Below are positions 1 to 9,069 of a stretch of DNA of 64,000 nucleotides, one piece after another. This DNA is from Halomonas sp. THAF5a (GTDB lineage: Bacteria > Pseudomonadota > Gammaproteobacteria > Pseudomonadales > Halomonadaceae): assembly GCF_009363755.1 (NCBI RefSeq), contig NZ_CP045417.1:3286001-3350000 (forward strand), read 5' to 3'. Within the stretch, counting starts at the first letter, position 1. Each line of letters starts with the position of its first letter. Under the pieces are notes generated by a model. The model was not told the origin of the DNA. It was given only the letters and a program-made list of their open reading frames with translations, and did not search any database. Position numbers and translations under genes: made by a program.

Positions 1-2
1 CC

Positions 3-980
3 AACGTCTCGCTGCGTCCCCACGAGGACGTGCTGCTGGCCGCACAGGCCCTGAGCCGTCGCGCCGGGGGAGAGGGCAGCGATGCCCGACCGGTGCTGGA
101 CTATGGCATCGTCGATTATCAGGTGCTGTCGAACCAGCAGCGGACCTTTGGCATACAGGTCGGCCGCTTCAAGAACCCGTTCGGCTTCTACAACCAGACT
201 CGCGACGTCGCCTTTACTCGACCCAGCATCCTGCTTCCCCAGTCCATCTACTTTGACCGCACGCGCTCCCTGGGCCTCTCCGCAGACGGCGCCAGCGTGT
301 ACGCGGAAGAGCGCTTCGACAGTGGCATCGTGCGTTTCAAGGGCGGCGTGGGCACACCCACGACGCGAGACCTGGGCACTCAGCTCTTCCCGCCCAGCCT
401 TAGCTCCGAGGTGAAGGGTGACACCTCCTCGATTGCGCAGCTCATCTACGAGCACCACAACGGACGCTTCACTGCCGCCTTGAGCACCGCGGATGTCAAC
501 CTCGACTTTCAACTTGCCGGCAGCGAGGGTGAGCTGAATTTCCAACCCTGGATCCTGTCCCTGCAATACGACACGGGCAGCTGGGCCCTGACGAGCGAAT
601 ATGCGCTTCGCAACCTTGATATCACAGGCACTGGGGTCGTCCGCGAATCCGACATTACCGGCGAAAGCTGGTATGTCCAATATTCCAAGCGCTTCCATGA
701 CAACTGGCAGTGGCTGCTGCGTTACGACAGCCTGATCAGCGACAGGGACGACCGATCCGGCAGCGAATATGAGGCGCAAGGCCTGGGTCCGGCACACTCG
801 CGATTCGCCGAGGACATCACGCTGGGCCTGCAATGGAACGTCAATCCACGCCTGCTTCTGGCGGCAGAGTACCACCATATCGATGGCACAGGGTGGCTGC
901 CGCTTCAGGATAACCCGGCCCCCTCAGAAACAGAGCGTCACTGGAACATGCTGCTGTTCCAGCTGTCGCTGCGTTTCTGA
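3..980 (+). CDS. Outer-membrane beta-barrel (porin-like) protein, 5' end outside window
   Basis: The frame is open from the first bases of the window, so the start and signal peptide lie upstream; about 325 residues are visible. The protein alternates short polar turns with amphipathic strands rich in Tyr, Trp and Phe, and ends in the strand L-S-L-R-F with a terminal Phe, the usual signature of a Bam-assembled outer-membrane barrel. No plug domain or TonB box is seen in the visible part. I do not recognise the substrate. The next gene, a membrane GGDEF-EAL protein, starts 33 bp downstream on the same strand, so the two may be co-transcribed. It could equally be called a phosphate-selective-type or generic porin; only the barrel call is supported. 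Confidence 0.6.
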   Translation, partial: NVSLRPHEDVLLAAQALSRRAGGEGSDARPVLDYGIVDYQVLSNQQRTFGIQVGRFKNPFGFYNQTRDVAFTRPSILLPQSIYFDRTRSLGLSADGASVYAEERFDSGIVRFKGGVGTPTTRDLGTQLFPPSLSSEVKGDTSSIAQLIYEHHNGRFTAALSTADVNLDFQLAGSEGELNFQPWILSLQYDTGSWALTSEYALRNLDITGTGVVRESDITGESWYVQYSKRFHDNWQWLLRYDSLISDRDDRSGSEYEAQGLGPAHSRFAEDITLGLQWNVNPRLLLAAEYHHIDGTGWLPLQDNPAPSETERHWNMLLFQLSLRF

Positions 981-1013
981 CGCTTCCATGTCCCTGGCCT
1001 GGTTGTCCAAGAG

Positions 1014-3881
1014 ATGACTGCTCTCACGTCCTTACAGCCCCGTCATCGACTCAGCCTGACGTGGCGTGTCATCGCCCTGAGCAGCCTGCTGCTGGTCGGC
1101 CTCGTGGTGCTGTTCACCTGGCTGGGCCACGAGAACCTGACGCGTCAGTTCCAGGAGAGTCGTCACGAGTACCACGAGCGTCAGCAGCGCGAGATCCGCC
1201 TCGCCCTGCAACGCTCGGCGGAGAATCTGCGACAGCTGGCAGGACTGGCCGCGGCCTCGCCGCGCCTGGGGCCCCCGCTCGAGGCCGGCCGCACGGCTGA
1301 GGTCGAGGAGGCGCTCGCCTCCCAGTGGCCGACCCTGCAGCTCGAGGCCGGCATCGATGAGATCAGGGTCGCGGATACCCGGGGGCAGCTGATGGGCCAC
1401 TGGGGCGCCGGCCAGTCGGACGGCCACCTCCCGATTCAGGCCTGGGCGCAGCGGGTCATGCGCACCGAGATGCCCATCACGCGGCTGAGTTGCACGTCGA
1501 ACTGTCAGCAGGTGGCCGCCGTCCCGGTGCTGGTGGACGGCGAAAGCGTCGGCCTGGTCGTGCTCTCCCGCTCCCTGGCCGATGTGACCCGCCAGGCCAG
1601 GGAGGTCTCCAACGCCGATGTGGCCCTGCTGGTCACGGGAGCGCTGGACGAGGACAGCCTGCTCGAGGAGCGCAAGCTGGCACCCTGGGACGGCTACCTG
1701 CTGGCGCTGACGCGCCAGGAGGAGAGCCTGCCGTTGCTGCAGCGGGCGTCGCGCCTCGGCCCCATCGACGAGCTGCTCGAGCGACCGGTGCAGCTGCAGG
1801 ACCGGGGGCAGCACCTCGAACTCAGTGCGGTGCGCATGGATGAGGACGCCGGCGGTCGCGGCAACGGCTATTTCCTGCTGATCTCCGACATCACCCCCCA
1901 GATCCAGGCCATCAACGAGGACACGCGCACCCTGATGGGGGTCGGCCTGGTCGGCTGGCTGGCCGCCGAGCTGATGCTGCTGTTGATCCTGCTGCGCCCC
2001 ATGGCCCGCCTGCGCCGGATCGCCGGCCTGCTGCCGACGCTGGCCAGCGGCGGCTTCGAGGATGTCCGGGCCGCGATTCCCGCGACCCGCCATCGCCTGC
2101 CGGACGAGATCGACGTGCTGGAGGGCACCACCCTGTCCCTCTCGCGTCAGCTCGAGACGCTGGAGGCGGAGGTGCAGGAGCGCGGCGACCAGCTGGCCGA
2201 ACGGGTCGACGAGCTGGCCAAGGAGCGGGACTTCGTCAATAGCCTGCTGGATACCGCTCGTGTCTTCATCATCGCCCAGGACAGCCGGGGGCGCATCAGC
2301 CTGGTCAACGATTACACCCGGGGGATGCTGGGCCTGGACGATGCCTCCCTGCTGGGCCGGCACTTCGTCGACGTGTTCGAGGCCGGCCGTCCCTCGCCGG
2401 TGAGCACCGTCGACATCCCCCAGCAGGAAGAGCGAACGCTGCATACCTCGGACCAGCGCCTGCATACCATCGCCTGGTACCACGCCCCGCTGCCCTCGGG
2501 CGGCAACGGCGACAAGTCACGGATCTCGGTGGGGCTCGATATCACGGAGCGCAAGGCCGCCGAGGCACGCCTGACCTGGCTGGCCGAACGCGATCCCCTG
2601 ACCGAGCTCTACAACCGACGCTACTTCCAGGACGCCCTGCAGCAGGCGCTCTCGCGCGAGTCGCGAGGGGCGGTGCTGCTGCTGGATCTTGACCAGTTCA
2701 AGGAGGTCAACGAGCTGAGCGGCCACCACGTCGGCGACCGCCTGCTGCGCGAAGTGGCCGAGACCCTGCTGTTGAACCTGGGGCACCGCGGCGTCATCGC
2801 CCGCCTGGGCGGCGATGAGTTCTCGCTGCTGCTGGAGCATGCCGAGGCCGACCAGGCGATTCAGGTGGCCCAGCACATCGATCAGCTGCTCGACACCCTG
2901 GGGTTCACCGCCGCGGGACGGCGCCACCGCGTCACCGCCAGCATCGGCATCGCCCTGTTCCCCGCTCACGGCAAGACGCCGGCCGACATGATGGCCAGCG
3001 CCGACGTGGCCATGTACAAGGCCAAGGAGAGCGGTCTCCAGCAGTGGCATCTGCTCTCGAGGTCCGAGAACGCCAAGGACGAGCTTCAGGAGCGCGTCTA
3101 CTGGGTGGAGCGCGTGCGCAGCGCCCTCGCCGAGGACGATTTCGAGCTGATGGTGCAGCCGATCATGCGGCTGGAGGATCGCGACGTGAAGCATTACGAG
3201 GTGCTGCTGCGCATGCGCGATGCCGACGGCAGCCTGGTCTCTCCCGCCGCCTTTATCCCGGTGGCGGAGCGCAGCGGCCAGATCGTGCAGATCGATCGCT
3301 GGGTGCTGCGCCACAGCCTGCGGCTCCTCGGCCAGATCCAGGAACGGGGGTTCTGCCTGGCGGTCAACCTCTCCGGCCAGTCCCTGCATGACGAGGGCCT
3401 GAAGCAGTACCTGGCCGACGAACTGGCCGCCAGCGGCGCCGACCCCCACCACCTCATCCTCGAGGTGACCGAAACCGCCGCCGTGACCGACTTCTCGACG
3501 GCGCGGGGCGTGCTGCAGGCCATTCGCGACCTCGGATGTCGAACCGCCCTGGATGACTTCGGGGTCGGATTCAGCAGCTTCCATTACCTGGGGCAGCTGC
3601 CGGTGGATTACATCAAGATCGACGGCTCCTTCATTCGCAGCCTCCTGATCAGCCAGGAGAGCCGAGTGATCGTCCAGGCGGTTGCCGATATCGCCGCCGG
3701 GTTCGGCAAGCAGGCCATCGCCGAGTTCGTCGACCAAGAAGCCCTGCTGCCGATACTGACATCCTATGGCATTGCCTACGGTCAGGGTTTCCACCTGGGC
3801 AAGCCATCGCGGGTGGCCGAAACCTTCCCGCACACCCACAGCATGCCCTCACCGTCCGGACTAAAAGGAGGTAGCCGGTGA
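1014..3881 (+). CDS. Membrane-bound PAS-GGDEF-EAL cyclic-di-GMP protein
   Basis: This 955-residue protein makes and/or degrades c-di-GMP. The order is a cytoplasmic N-terminus, a first membrane helix (about residues 20-38), a periplasmic sensor region, a second helix (about 305-327) followed by a HAMP-like stretch, a coiled coil, a PAS domain (about 405-510), then GGDEF and EAL domains. The GGDEF motif is intact (residues 599-603) with no RxxD inhibitory site just before it. In the EAL domain the signature is E-V-L (from residue 729), keeping the metal-binding Glu; NLSGQ, ETAA, DDFGVGFSS and the Lys of IKIDG are all present, so phosphodiesterase activity is plausible. The stop overlaps the GTG of the downstream acyltransferase (GTGA), suggesting translational coupling. 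Which activity dominates cannot be read from sequence. Confidence 0.9.
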   Translation: MTALTSLQPRHRLSLTWRVIALSSLLLVGLVVLFTWLGHENLTRQFQESRHEYHERQQREIRLALQRSAENLRQLAGLAAASPRLGPPLEAGRTAEVEEALASQWPTLQLEAGIDEIRVADTRGQLMGHWGAGQSDGHLPIQAWAQRVMRTEMPITRLSCTSNCQQVAAVPVLVDGESVGLVVLSRSLADVTRQAREVSNADVALLVTGALDEDSLLEERKLAPWDGYLLALTRQEESLPLLQRASRLGPIDELLERPVQLQDRGQHLELSAVRMDEDAGGRGNGYFLLISDITPQIQAINEDTRTLMGVGLVGWLAAELMLLLILLRPMARLRRIAGLLPTLASGGFEDVRAAIPATRHRLPDEIDVLEGTTLSLSRQLETLEAEVQERGDQLAERVDELAKERDFVNSLLDTARVFIIAQDSRGRISLVNDYTRGMLGLDDASLLGRHFVDVFEAGRPSPVSTVDIPQQEERTLHTSDQRLHTIAWYHAPLPSGGNGDKSRISVGLDITERKAAEARLTWLAERDPLTELYNRRYFQDALQQALSRESRGAVLLLDLDQFKEVNELSGHHVGDRLLREVAETLLLNLGHRGVIARLGGDEFSLLLEHAEADQAIQVAQHIDQLLDTLGFTAAGRRHRVTASIGIALFPAHGKTPADMMASADVAMYKAKESGLQQWHLLSRSENAKDELQERVYWVERVRSALAEDDFELMVQPIMRLEDRDVKHYEVLLRMRDADGSLVSPAAFIPVAERSGQIVQIDRWVLRHSLRLLGQIQERGFCLAVNLSGQSLHDEGLKQYLADELAASGADPHHLILEVTETAAVTDFSTARGVLQAIRDLGCRTALDDFGVGFSSFHYLGQLPVDYIKIDGSFIRSLLISQESRVIVQAVADIAAGFGKQAIAEFVDQEALLPILTSYGIAYGQGFHLGKPSRVAETFPHTHSMPSPSGLKGGSR

Positions 3882-4708
3882 AAGATGACAGCACAGGAAG
3901 CCAGACCAGGGCTCTGCCCTCCTCCGGCAGACGTCTCGGCATCGATCCCGACGATCTCTTCGATCATTTCAGGCTCATCATCGCCCATACGCCCGAGCAA
4001 AAAGAGCGTGCCTTTTCACTCCGGCATGCGGTGTTCCATGAAGAACTGCACTACGAAATAGGCGACAAGACAAACAGCCCGATAGAGAAAGACAAGTATG
4101 ACCACAACTCCATACTCTGCCTGCTGCAGCACAAGGCGAGCCATGTGGATGCGGGCTGCCTGAGAGTGGTCATCATCGACAAAAACCGTGACCACCCGAT
4201 TCAAAACCTCCCCCTCGAGGAGTACAGCGGAAACAGCCTGGAAGGCTCCGAGCTGCACCCCCAGTTCTTCCCGGAGAGCCAGCTGTGCGAGGTTTCCAGG
4301 CTTGCCGTTCATCCGCTCTTCAGGAAGAAAGAGCTCCCGCCCATCGGGGCAAGGGACAAGGACATCAGCAACATCGGCACTGAAGGGAGCGAAAACCAAC
4401 CGGCCCTCATCAGCTTGAGCCTGTTCCTGGCGGCGACGGCCATCGTGGGACTCTCGGGGCGCCGACATGTCTTTGCCATGATAGAGCCCAGGTTCAACAG
4501 ATTACTGAAAGTCTCGGGGCTGCATTTCCACAGGGCGGGAGAGACGATCGATCACTGCGGCTTGAGAGCGGCTTACTACATCGATCAGCATCAGGCAGAA
4601 ATCGATCTCCCCGAGAAGATCATGCCGCTCTACGCGAGAATCAAGCGCTGCCTGGAACAGCAGATGCGCCAGCAGGAGAGTGCGCACAGCGTTTCTCAGG
4701 AAGTTTAG
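3878..4708 (+). CDS. PEP-CTERM/exosortase-type acyltransferase (FeeM/LuxI-like GNAT fold)
   Basis: The 276-residue protein matches my recollection of the 'PEP-CTERM/exosortase system-associated acyltransferase' family, relatives of N-acyl amino acid synthases and acyl-homoserine-lactone synthases. Visible hallmarks are the N-terminal RLII-A--PEQ-E-AFSLRH-VF-EEL block, a central LCEVSRLAV segment, and the late FAMIEPRFNRLL-VSGLHFHRAG block. The GTG start overlaps the preceding c-di-GMP gene by 4 bp and has a strong AAAGGAGG site just upstream. The product of such enzymes is unknown or an N-acyl amino acid. No exosortase or PEP-CTERM substrate is visible in this window. Base composition is somewhat less GC-rich than the flanks, hinting at a different origin. 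Confidence 0.75.
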   Translation: MKDDSTGSQTRALPSSGRRLGIDPDDLFDHFRLIIAHTPEQKERAFSLRHAVFHEELHYEIGDKTNSPIEKDKYDHNSILCLLQHKASHVDAGCLRVVIIDKNRDHPIQNLPLEEYSGNSLEGSELHPQFFPESQLCEVSRLAVHPLFRKKELPPIGARDKDISNIGTEGSENQPALISLSLFLAATAIVGLSGRRHVFAMIEPRFNRLLKVSGLHFHRAGETIDHCGLRAAYYIDQHQAEIDLPEKIMPLYARIKRCLEQQMRQQESAHSVSQEV

Positions 4709-4713
4709 GGCCT

Positions 4714-4732
4714 CCCCCGGAAGCGGCGGGGG
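4714..4732. terminator. Weak GC hairpin between convergent genes
   Basis: CCCCCG and CGGGGG can pair across a short loop in the 100-bp gap between the acyltransferase (+) and the TRIC channel gene (-). There is no T tract, so intrinsic termination is uncertain. Confidence 0.3.
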
Positions 4733-4810
4733 TGCCCTTCCCGTCGCGACGAGGCCACCTCCTCCCGCATCAGGGGCCTCCCGGTGCGACGACGAGGCTT
4801 CACCCTCTTC

Positions 4811-5578
4811 TCATCTCGCCCTCTTGCCCCGGCCACCGCGCCCGGGCGTGATCATCCTCACCCTGACCTTGGCACGGCGCGGCGTCGATGGCGCCGCCGG
4901 CGGCGGAGCCGGGTCGGCCTCGCCGGTCGGCGCCTCGGCCGCGGGCGGCTGTGGCGGCTGCACCACCACCCAGGCGAACACCGGCAGGGAGAGCTGCCAG
5001 TAGATCGCCGAGAGGCGCAGCCCCAGGGTGACACCGAGCCCGGTGGCGATGGAGATGCCCAGCGGCGCCGACAGCGCCTCCAACCCGACGAAGGCCACGC
5101 CGCCGGCGATGGAGGCGGTGGCATAGATCTCGCGACGCAGCACCATGGGCACCCGTCGCGCCAGCACGTCGCGGGTCATGCCGCCGGCCACGCCGGTGAG
5201 CAGCCCCATGAGCACCGCCACCACGCCGGGCGCCTCGAGGGTCAGGGCCTTGTGGGCGCCGATCACCGTGAACAGCGCCAGGCCGAAGGCGTCGGCCACC
5301 GGCAGGAAGCCCCGCGACAGGCGGTGGATATAGTGAAAGCCGAGGACCGACAGCCCCACGGTGGCGAGGATCACCCAGAGATAGGTCGGATCGGTGACCC
5401 AGAACACCGGCCGCACGCCCAGCACCAGGTCGCGCAGGGTGCCGCCGCCGATCCCGGTCACCGCCGCCAGCACCAGCATGCCGAACGGATCCATCCGCGA
5501 GCGGCAGGCCAGCACCACCCCCGAGAGGGCGAAGACGATCACCCCCGCCATGTCCAACCAGTAGACCAGCCCCGTCAC
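4811..5578 (-). CDS. TRIC-family cation channel (UPF0126, YicG-like)
   Basis: A 255-residue inner-membrane protein of about seven helices with two internally repeated halves, each carrying the family's glycine-rich signature followed by Arg-Asp (GIGGGTLRD in the first half, GVAGGMTRD in the second). This is diagnostic of prokaryotic TRIC trimeric intracellular cation channel proteins. The C-terminus is an unusual Pro/Ala/Arg-rich tail of about 55 residues (P-P-A-A-E, then R-R-A-K-V-R-V-R, ending G-K-R-A-R) that the core family lacks and is probably a disordered basic cytosolic extension. The gene is monocistronic. Transport of K+ is inferred from the family. Confidence 0.88.
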   Translation of the reverse strand: MTGLVYWLDMAGVIVFALSGVVLACRSRMDPFGMLVLAAVTGIGGGTLRDLVLGVRPVFWVTDPTYLWVILATVGLSVLGFHYIHRLSRGFLPVADAFGLALFTVIGAHKALTLEAPGVVAVLMGLLTGVAGGMTRDVLARRVPMVLRREIYATASIAGGVAFVGLEALSAPLGISIATGLGVTLGLRLSAIYWQLSLPVFAWVVVQPPQPPAAEAPTGEADPAPPPAAPSTPRRAKVRVRMITPGRGGRGKRAR

Positions 5579-5661
5579 GTCGTCGCTCCTTGCTCTCGTG
5601 CCTCACCTGGACTCAGGATACGCGATGTGCGGCGGGGCGGCGTGGCATCGCCGACAGGCGT

Positions 5662-5700
5662 GGCGCGGGCCTGGTGGCGCGGGCCTGGTGGCGTGGGTCG
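5662..5700. repeat. 14-bp tandem repeat upstream of the TRIC gene
   Basis: The unit GGCGCGGGCCTGGT occurs twice back to back (5662-5675, 5676-5689) with a degenerate third partial copy. It lies in the gap between the divergent TRIC and lipoprotein genes. Confidence 0.7.
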
Positions 5701-5806
5701 GCCAGCGGCGGCCAAGTCACCAGGGGATGTCACTGCGATGGGGCCGGGAGTATGCTTCATGCATTATGCTTCAATCATGTCATCGTTCGCGAAGGCCCCA
5801 TTCCCG

Positions 5807-6037
5807 ATGCCGTCCTCATTGCCGCCTCCTGTGTGCCGTCCTCTCGCCGCCGGCTTCCTGCTGACGGGTCTCGGGCTCGTGCTGCCGCTCGCCGGCTGCA
5901 CCCTCAACACCTACCCGGATGGCCACCGCGAGACCGTGCTCGGCGTGCCGAACGAGGAAGGCCCTACGCGGTATTCCCCGGGGGTGATCGTCGACGAGCA
6001 GGGTGAGCCGCGGGCGATCACCGATGCCCCGGACTGA
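5807..6037 (+). CDS. Small lipoprotein of unknown function
   Basis: A 76-codon ORF with a hydrophobic signal segment and a lipobox L-A-G-C (from about residue 25), predicting cleavage before Cys and lipid attachment. The remaining ~48 residues are short, acidic and Gly/Pro-rich (TLNTYPDGHRETV near the start). An in-frame ATG at 5777 would add ten residues; I prefer 5807 because GAAGG lies 11 bp upstream and the signal length is normal. It precedes nfeD by about 75 bp on the same strand. No family recognised. Confidence 0.6.
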   Translation: MPSSLPPPVCRPLAAGFLLTGLGLVLPLAGCTLNTYPDGHRETVLGVPNEEGPTRYSPGVIVDEQGEPRAITDAPD

Positions 6038-6112
6038 GGCCCGCCGCGCCATCACCCCGAGCGCCCCTTGCTCGCACTGTCAGAGGCCTCGCCGGCCCCA
6101 CGAGGAACCACC

Positions 6113-6586
6113 ATGGAATGGACCCCCGCCACGTTCTGGCTCGCCACCGCCCTGCTGCTCGGCCTGGCCGAGCTGACCTCCGGCGCCCTGCTGCTGCTGG
6201 CGCTGGCCTTCGCCGCCGCGCTGACCGCCGCTGCCACCGCCGTGTTCGGGCTGCCCCTAAGCGGCCAGCTGCTGGCCATGGGCATCCTCGCCGGGGTACT
6301 GGTACCGCTGACCATCAAGGTGATCCGCCCGCGCTTCTCGCCCCGAGGGGTGGCCTACGGCACCACCGGCAGCGGCGTGGAGAGGGGCAAGCGCTACCTG
6401 ACGCTGGAGCGCGACTTCGACGGCGCCTCGGGGCTCAAGATCAACGGCGACTTCTACCGCCTGCGCGTCGACGGCAGCGCCACCACTCGCCTGCCGCCCG
6501 ACACCGAGGTCATCTTCAAGGAATTCGATGGCACCACCGCCATCGTCACGCTGGCCGAGGCCGGCGCCTCATCACAGGAGCAGTGA
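6113..6586 (+). CDS. NfeD-family membrane protein (partner of SPFH protein)
   Basis: The 157-residue protein has three hydrophobic helices in its first ~75 residues and a C-terminal OB-fold-like beta domain (GLKINGDFYRLRVDG...) typical of short NfeD / YbbJ proteins. It is followed after 2 bp by an SPFH/stomatin gene, the usual nfeD-SPFH pair of membrane-microdomain proteins. The start at ATG 6113 has GAGGAA upstream; the longer frame from 6068 has no better site. Confidence 0.85.
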   Translation: MEWTPATFWLATALLLGLAELTSGALLLLALAFAAALTAAATAVFGLPLSGQLLAMGILAGVLVPLTIKVIRPRFSPRGVAYGTTGSGVERGKRYLTLERDFDGASGLKINGDFYRLRVDGSATTRLPPDTEVIFKEFDGTTAIVTLAEAGASSQEQ

Positions 6587-6588
6587 AC

Positions 6589-7638
6589 ATGGACCTTCCG
6601 TTGAGCCCGGGGCTGATGCTCAGCCTAATTATCGTCGTCATGGGGATCGTGATCATCGCCAAGGGGCTGGTGATCGTGCGTCAGTCCGAGGTCATGGTGA
6701 TCGAGCGGCTGGGGTCGTTCAGCCGGGTGCTGGAGAGCGGCATCAACATCATCATTCCCTTCATCGAGCAGCCCCGCGCCATCACCATGATCCGCTACAA
6801 GAAGATGGGCGAGGAGTACCTGCCGCTGACCAGCGACGAGGTGCGCATCGACCGCCGCGAGACGGTGATGGACTTCCCCGGCCAGCCGGTGGTGACCACC
6901 GACAACGTCACCGTGACCATCAACGGCGCCCTCTACTACCAGATCATCGATCCCAAGCGGGCGGTCTACGAGGTCGAGAACATGAGCCAGGCGGTCGAGG
7001 TGCTGGCCAAGACCACCCTGCGCTCGGTGGTCGGCAAGATGGAGCTCGACAAGCTGTTCGAGTCCCGAGCCGAGGTCAACAACGAGATCCAGGCCTCGAT
7101 GGAGGAGCCCGCCTCCAAGTGGGGCGTGAAGATCTCGCGGGTCGAGGTGCAGGACATCGCCATGCCCGAGGAGGTCGAGTCCGCCATGCGCCTGCAGATG
7201 GCCGCCGAGCGCAAGCGTCGCGCCACCGTCACCGAGGCCGAGGGCGAGAAGTCCGCGGCCATCGCCATGGCCCAGGGCCAGCGCGAATCGGCGATCCTCA
7301 ACGCCCAGGGCGACAAGGAATCCGCCATCCTGCGCGCCCAGGGGGAACAGGAGTCGATCAAGCTGGTGCTCAATGCCATCGGCGAGAGCGAGGAGAACAA
7401 GCGCACCGTGGTCGGCTACCTGCTCGGCCAGAGCTACATCAAGGCGCTGCCGACCATGGCCAAGGACGGCGAGCGGGTCTTCGTGCCCTACGAGTCCACC
7501 GCGCTGCTGGGCTCGATGGGCATGTTCCGCGAGCTGGCCGGCTCCCCGGAAGACACCGTGCGACAGCAGCTCGACGCGAACACCGGCCAGACCGGCCTGC
7601 GCAGCGGCATGCTGGGCGGGGCCGGCAGCGCGTCCTGA
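6589..7638 (+). CDS. qmcA: SPFH/Band 7 (stomatin-like) membrane protein
   Basis: A 349-residue protein with one N-terminal membrane helix (about 10-28), an SPFH domain (about 30-210: GLVIVRQSEVMVIERLG, later RAVYEVENMSQAVEVLAKT), then a long Glu/Ala/Gln-rich coiled coil with repeats of the type ESAIL-AQG-K, and a C-terminal hydrophobic segment. This is the QmcA/YbbK type, which forms large membrane-bound oligomeric cages and works with FtsH-class proteases in E. coli. It lies directly downstream of nfeD. The stretch DEVRIDRRETVMDFP... is a short insertion relative to E. coli QmcA. Confidence 0.87.
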   Translation: MDLPLSPGLMLSLIIVVMGIVIIAKGLVIVRQSEVMVIERLGSFSRVLESGINIIIPFIEQPRAITMIRYKKMGEEYLPLTSDEVRIDRRETVMDFPGQPVVTTDNVTVTINGALYYQIIDPKRAVYEVENMSQAVEVLAKTTLRSVVGKMELDKLFESRAEVNNEIQASMEEPASKWGVKISRVEVQDIAMPEEVESAMRLQMAAERKRRATVTEAEGEKSAAIAMAQGQRESAILNAQGDKESAILRAQGEQESIKLVLNAIGESEENKRTVVGYLLGQSYIKALPTMAKDGERVFVPYESTALLGSMGMFRELAGSPEDTVRQQLDANTGQTGLRSGMLGGAGSAS

Positions 7639-7666
7639 GCCCATGCTCGACGGTTGATGCCGGGCA

Positions 7667-8827
7667 TCAGCGCCCAGCCGCTGCCTCTCCACCGAAGCGG
7701 CCAAGCTGCATCTCCTGCAGACGGCTCAGGCTGCGCCGGAAGGGAAAGGCCAGGTGCCCCTCGGTGTAAAGCGCCTCGAGGGGCACTCGGGCGGCGAGGT
7801 AGAGGGGAATGCCCCGGTCGTAGCACTCGTCGACCAGAGCGATGAAGCGGCGCACGCCATCGTCCTGAGGGGAGAGCGCGGGCAGCGCCCGGTCGCCAGC
7901 CATGACGCGCGCCACGCCATCCTCGGTGCCGCGAGAGATGCGGGCGGCCTCGGGCTCGCCGCCGAGGCTCGGCACCTCATCCAGCAGGATGGTCCGAAAC
8001 CGGTCGCACAGGCCGATGAAGTCCAGTGCCGACAGCGGCTGCTCGCAGAGGGCGGCGTAACGACACCAGAGCACATCCTCGCCTCGCTGTGTCACGTCGA
8101 GCTCCCGGTGACCCAGGGTGATGGGCTCGCTCGTGGTCGCCTGCCCCGCCGCCAATGCCTCGAAGACCGCCGGCAAGGGGCTTGGCGTATCGGGCTCGAT
8201 CACCCAATAGCGCTCATGCGCCTCGCCCGGATGCTGGCGATGGTCCTGGCCGCCATCGAGGTGAAGCACCTCGAGATGCGCCTTCAGGGCGGCGATCGCC
8301 GGCAGGAAGCGCTCGCGGTTGAAGCCGTCGGCGTAGAGCTGATCCGGCGCCTGGTTGGACGTGGTGACCAGCACCACCCCCTGCTCGACCAGCGCCATCA
8401 ACACCCCACCGAGCAGCATGGCATCGGCGATATCGTTGACGTAGAGCTCGTCCAGGCACAGCACCCTCACCTCGTCCGCGAGCTCGGCCGCCAGACGGCT
8501 CAACGGGTCGGCGGCGCCCATCAGCTGGAACTGGCGACGGTGCACCCAGCGCATGAAATGATGGAAATGCTGGCGGCGCGCCGGCACCTCAAGCGAGGCC
8601 ACGAAGCGATCCATCAGCCAGGTCTTGCCGCGCCCCACCGGCCCCCACAGATAGAGCCCCCTGGCGTGATTCACGCCCTCATGGCCGTGTTCCGCCCCAT
8701 GGGCTGGCACTTCGTGCAGCGCCCGGGCACAGGCGTCGAGCGCCTCGGCGGCCTGGCGCTGGGCAGCGTCCTCGACGAAGCCGTTCTCTAGGGCGTGCTC
8801 ATAGGCGTCAAGCGGCGAGAAGGTCAT
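7667..8827 (-). CDS. zapE: Cell division ATPase ZapE (AFG1-like)
   Basis: An AFG1/ZapE-family P-loop ATPase of 386 residues. The start LDAYEHAL is followed by GLYLWGPVGRGKT (Walker A, about residues 58-69), FHHFM-WVH and LCLDELYVNDIADAMLL (Walker B). TTSNQAP and LY-DGFNRERFLPAI are family hallmarks. ZapE associates with the Z-ring late in division in E. coli. It is transcribed alone; the ast operon terminator separates it from astB. Confidence 0.92.
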   Translation of the reverse strand: MTFSPLDAYEHALENGFVEDAAQRQAAEALDACARALHEVPAHGAEHGHEGVNHARGLYLWGPVGRGKTWLMDRFVASLEVPARRQHFHHFMRWVHRRQFQLMGAADPLSRLAAELADEVRVLCLDELYVNDIADAMLLGGVLMALVEQGVVLVTTSNQAPDQLYADGFNRERFLPAIAALKAHLEVLHLDGGQDHRQHPGEAHERYWVIEPDTPSPLPAVFEALAAGQATTSEPITLGHRELDVTQRGEDVLWCRYAALCEQPLSALDFIGLCDRFRTILLDEVPSLGGEPEAARISRGTEDGVARVMAGDRALPALSPQDDGVRRFIALVDECYDRGIPLYLAARVPLEALYTEGHLAFPFRRSLSRLQEMQLGRFGGEAAAGR

Positions 8828-8993
8828 CGGCAGGGCCTGCGTCGTGAAAGGACATCTGAAGAGGCATTACTGTGCCAGCGTCGGAGCTCGGTAGAAAGCG
8901 ACACGGTAGATGGCGCCTGCGTCGGGGCACTATGACAGTAGAAAGTGCCAGCACCGCCGTCAGGGCAGCATTCAAGGCTATCAAAATAGCTAA

Positions 8994-9026
8994 CGCCCCC
9001 GCCGACCAGGAAGGCCGACGGGGGCG
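8994..9026 (-). terminator. Rho-independent terminator of the ast operon
   Basis: On the minus strand CGCCCCCGTCGGCC and GGTCGGCGGGGGCG form a 14-bp stem with two non-Watson-Crick positions around a short loop, followed by TTAGCTATTTT. It lies about 45 bp after the astB stop. Confidence 0.75.
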
Positions 9027-9069
9027 TCGCATTGCCATGCCTCAAAGGACAAGCCCTCGAGGCAGCGGC

